A stretch of DNA of 64,000 bases from an uncultured bacterium (GTDB taxonomy: Bacteria > Verrucomicrobiota > Lentisphaeria > Victivallales > UBA1829): assembly GCA_902762495.1 (NCBI GenBank), contig CACWOL010000002.1:27674-91673 (forward strand), in the 5' to 3' direction. Position numbers and translations under genes: made by a program. Positions within the stretch are counted from its first letter, which is position 1; each line of letters opens with the position of its first letter. This document shows positions 62,294 through 64,000 of this stretch, in pieces. Under the pieces are notes generated by a model. The model did no database searches. It was not told the DNA's origin and was given only the letters and a program-made list of their open reading frames with translations.

Positions 62294-62953
62294 TTATTTT
62301 TGATTCATCCGAGCCGAACGCTCCATGGAAAGCGCGTGTTTGGGGCATCGTTCGATGCAGCGGCGGCACAACATGCAGTCGGGATCGCGGAAGACGCCGT
62401 CCTGAGCGGCCTTGGGCGGGAAGAAACCGAACGGGCAGGCTTTCGCGCAGAGTCCGCACTTCACGCACGTATCGGCGACGCGGATGCCGCTTCTCCGCGG
62501 GCGGATCGTCTTGTAGATCTTTCCCATCGGGCAGACCGAACACCAGAAGTACCGGTTGAAGACGAGCCACCCCACGAGACCGACCGTCGTCGTGACGACG
62601 ATCATGATGTAAAAAAGCATCCCCCAGCCCCGGACCGTGGTGGGACGAAGCCAGAGGGCGAGCCCGAGGACCATCAGAGCCATCACCGCGATGGACATCT
62701 TGCGCGCCAGCAGACCGGCGGGGAGCTTCCGCCCGGTATCGGGCAGGAACGAATAGAAGGCTCCGCGCGGGCAGAAGTTGCCGCACCCGTGCCGTCCGCC
62801 GTGGCGCAACGCCCCGATGAGGCCCACGAGCACGTTGAGGAAAAGGCAGTACGCAAGATACGGATAGCGCCAGCCGAATGCCAGCACGATCACAAACAGC
62901 AGCGCCGCGACGCCGCGTTTCAGGGATGTTGTTTTAGATGTCGCCATATTCAT
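62294..62953 (-). CDS. NosR/NapH-like membrane polyferredoxin
   Basis: 219 residues from the ATG at 62953, which overlaps the stop of the upstream gene (ATGA). Four or five helices carry two CxxxCP-type motifs, HGCGNFCPRGAFYSF and FWCSVCPMGKIYK, followed by two [4Fe-4S] motifs CVKCGLCAKACPFG and CMLCRRCIERCPKHAL near the C-terminus. Same superfamily as the 10118 protein but shorter and not in a redox operon; its partner is unknown. Confidence 0.85.
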   Translation of the reverse strand: MNMATSKTTSLKRGVAALLFVIVLAFGWRYPYLAYCLFLNVLVGLIGALRHGGRHGCGNFCPRGAFYSFLPDTGRKLPAGLLARKMSIAVMALMVLGLALWLRPTTVRGWGMLFYIMIVVTTTVGLVGWLVFNRYFWCSVCPMGKIYKTIRPRRSGIRVADTCVKCGLCAKACPFGFFPPKAAQDGVFRDPDCMLCRRCIERCPKHALSMERSARMNQK

Positions 62954-63165
62954 TTCACCTCGTTTTTGTCCTTGTTCAAATCCACGCCCATTTTCTCTGC
63001 CATGCAGAACAGGCTTTTTTCGTACTGCCTGCGGTCGATCGCGCCTTTCGACAGGAACGTGTCGAGCAGGTCTTTCTGCTTGTCGAACAAGGCGCGCTTC
63101 CGTTCGTCCGGCGACATGGTCAGCCAGTCGGGCGTCGAGGCGCATTTCAGGTCGATGCTGTTCAT
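62950..63165 (-). CDS. 71-residue hypothetical protein coupled to a polyferredoxin
   Basis: No signal peptide; two predicted helices with a conserved-looking core SPDERKRALFDKQKDLLDTF and KGAIDRRQYEKSLFCMAEKM. One Cys pair is absent. The 4-base overlap with the polyferredoxin gene implies a shared function, maybe assembly. It resembles short SHOCT-type C-terminal helices (KGAIDRRQYEKSL pattern), which is a weak impression. Confidence 0.65.
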   Translation of the reverse strand: MNSIDLKCASTPDWLTMSPDERKRALFDKQKDLLDTFLSKGAIDRRQYEKSLFCMAEKMGVDLNKDKNEVK

Positions 63166-63207
63166 TTTCAGATTTGCATGTTGAATTCAGGATGATTTCT
63201 TTGCCTG

Positions 63208-63236
63208 AATATACACCCCTATCTGCGCGAAATCAA
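63208..63236 (-). promoter_or_regulatory. promoter of the 71-residue/polyferredoxin/beta-helix operon
   Basis: On the minus strand: TTGATT (63236-63231), 17-base spacer, TATATT (63213-63208). Confidence 0.65.
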
Positions 63237-63296
63237 GCAGAAAAAACCGTTATCGGCATATTTCCGCAGGCTTTTTTTGAGCGATTGAAAACACAT

Positions 63297-63325
63297 TTGC
63301 TTTTTTTCGGAGACGATGCTATATT
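63297..63325 (+). promoter_or_regulatory. promoter of the small lipoprotein gene
   Basis: TTGCTT (63297-63302), 17-base spacer, TATATT (63320-63325), 33 bases before the ATG with AGGAGG between. Confidence 0.65.
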
Positions 63326-63357
63326 TTTGCCCGGACCAACCAATCAGGAGGAAACGG

Positions 63358-63837
63358 ATGAAATCAGCTTTCAAACCCCTGTTCTGCCTCATTTCGGCAG
63401 CCTGCATGATTCTGGCGCTGTCCGCCTGTGAAGGCAGAGGCGGAAGCGATACCCCTGCGTCGAAGGTCGTGATCGACCTCGGCAGCAGTTCGATTTACAC
63501 GGAGGAAGAACGGGATGCCGCGGTCTCCCTGATCCGGGAGAAGTTTGCATCCTTTACGGGCGACTGCGAACTGCACAGCATCCGCTACGCCGGGGATGGC
63601 GCCAACAACGAGGAAAACCTCAAATGGCTGAATTCTCTCCGCGAAGTGAGATCGAACATCCCGCCCGAAGATGTGGGAAAGGAATACGTGCAGGTCGCGG
63701 AATTCCTGATGGACTTCCACTCCCCCATCGAGGAGGGGCCATACGCATGGGAGCTCGACATGGAATACAAGGACTACCAGTGGTGGCTCGCCAGACTGAA
63801 GGACCGCGAATGGGAGATCGTGTCCTGGGGCTATTAA
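63358..63837 (+). CDS. small secreted lipoprotein, not recognised
   Basis: 159 residues from ATG 63358, five bases after AGGAGG; an upstream in-frame ATG at 63316 lies at the -10 box and is rejected. Signal peptide ends ALSACEG (lipobox). The mature part has SIYTEEERDAAVSLIREKF, LHSIRYAGDGANNEENLKW and a C-terminal YKDYQWWLARLKDREWEIV, a pattern reminiscent of short DUF4829/NTF2-like lipoproteins of anaerobes. Function unknown. Confidence 0.75.
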   Translation: MKSAFKPLFCLISAACMILALSACEGRGGSDTPASKVVIDLGSSSIYTEEERDAAVSLIREKFASFTGDCELHSIRYAGDGANNEENLKWLNSLREVRSNIPPEDVGKEYVQVAEFLMDFHSPIEEGPYAWELDMEYKDYQWWLARLKDREWEIVSWGY

Positions 63838-63904
63838 ACTCGGATCATCCTCGAAAAAGCTCGCTCAAAAAAACAAAAAAGATTAGCCCCCGGAGCTTTT
63901 CTGA

Positions 63905-64000
63905 TGTGACCCCAAAAACTTGGACGGGTTATTGATATAGGGAATGAGTTCGGTATTGAACTGGACTCATTCCCTTTCTCTTTAAAGATATCCGTTCTGT
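63905..64000. mobile_element. probable end of an IS3-family element, cut by the window edge
   Basis: TGTGACCCCAAAAACTTGG at 63905 resembles IS3-family terminal repeats (TGACCCCAAAA..TTGGAC). A 10-bp perfect stem, GGGAATGAGT (63940-63949) with ACTCATTCCC (63965-63974), lies inside. No transposase ORF is visible before the window stops. Confidence 0.45.

Overview
The window is a GC-rich bacterial chromosome segment with tightly packed operons. Its gene content suggests an anaerobic member of the PVC group, most likely Lentisphaerota/Victivallales-like: many secreted lipoproteins, a periplasmic GH2 beta-galactosidase, a GH16 lipoprotein, a beta-helix carbohydrate-active protein, PQQ-like beta-propellers, a Rex-linked fermentative AdhE, and abundant Fe-S proteins. 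The taxonomic call is inference from gene content; there is no rRNA in the window. Vegetative promoters are uniform: TTGAnn-like -35 boxes, 16-17 bp spacers and TATATT/TATAGT -10 boxes.

Region 1 (112-20501) is the most unusual part. Sixteen genes lie on one strand, and from 1589 onward nearly every junction is a 4-base ATGA overlap or a gap of 6 bases or less. The operon encodes a cytoplasmic ferredoxin, a radical SAM enzyme, a DUF116-polyprenyl synthase fusion, two squalene-cyclase-type proteins (one with a class II DxDD motif), four PQQ-like propellers, a Tat-signal NHL-like protein, a Tat-signal four-Cys miniprotein, a NapG-like ferredoxin, a NapH-like membrane polyferredoxin, a one-chain NuoE-NuoF-NuoG-like NADH dehydrogenase and a LolD/FtsX-type ABC transporter. 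I read it as an undescribed system joining a cyclised isoprenoid lipid to a NADH-to-periplasm electron chain and an exporter. No partial match to Nap, Nos, Rnf or hopanoid loci explains the whole set.

Region 2 (20640-25352) holds an aquaporin plus a COG0523 GTPase, a decayed IS1182-like transposase, and a sigma-54-driven glnK-amtB pair whose P-II protein lacks Tyr51. Region 3 (25391-30104, minus strand) has an acetyltransferase, a GH16 lipoprotein, Rho with a Q/N-rich prion-like insert, and CoaE. Region 4 (30478-35278) is a DUF1846-proB-miaB-yfcE run with a proline-rich leader peptide candidate in its 5' UTR. Region 5 (35516-49633) mixes housekeeping genes (lepB, rmuC, dsbD) with unrecognised lipoproteins, an orphan MNT nucleotidyltransferase and an alpha/beta hydrolase.

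Region 6 (49640-53837) has a fragment of an alpha-oxoamine synthase, then rex, then adhE with a small 2Fe-2S protein; the adhE promoter is flanked by two copies of a palindromic operator. Region 7 (53941-55736) is an hxlR regulator divergent from two flavodoxin-like genes. Region 8 (55897-63236) has a secreted beta-galactosidase, an AT-rich cryptic unit, and an operon of a 71-residue protein, a polyferredoxin and a beta-helix protein. The window ends with a small lipoprotein and the probable edge of an IS3-family element. No tRNA, rRNA or CRISPR array was seen.
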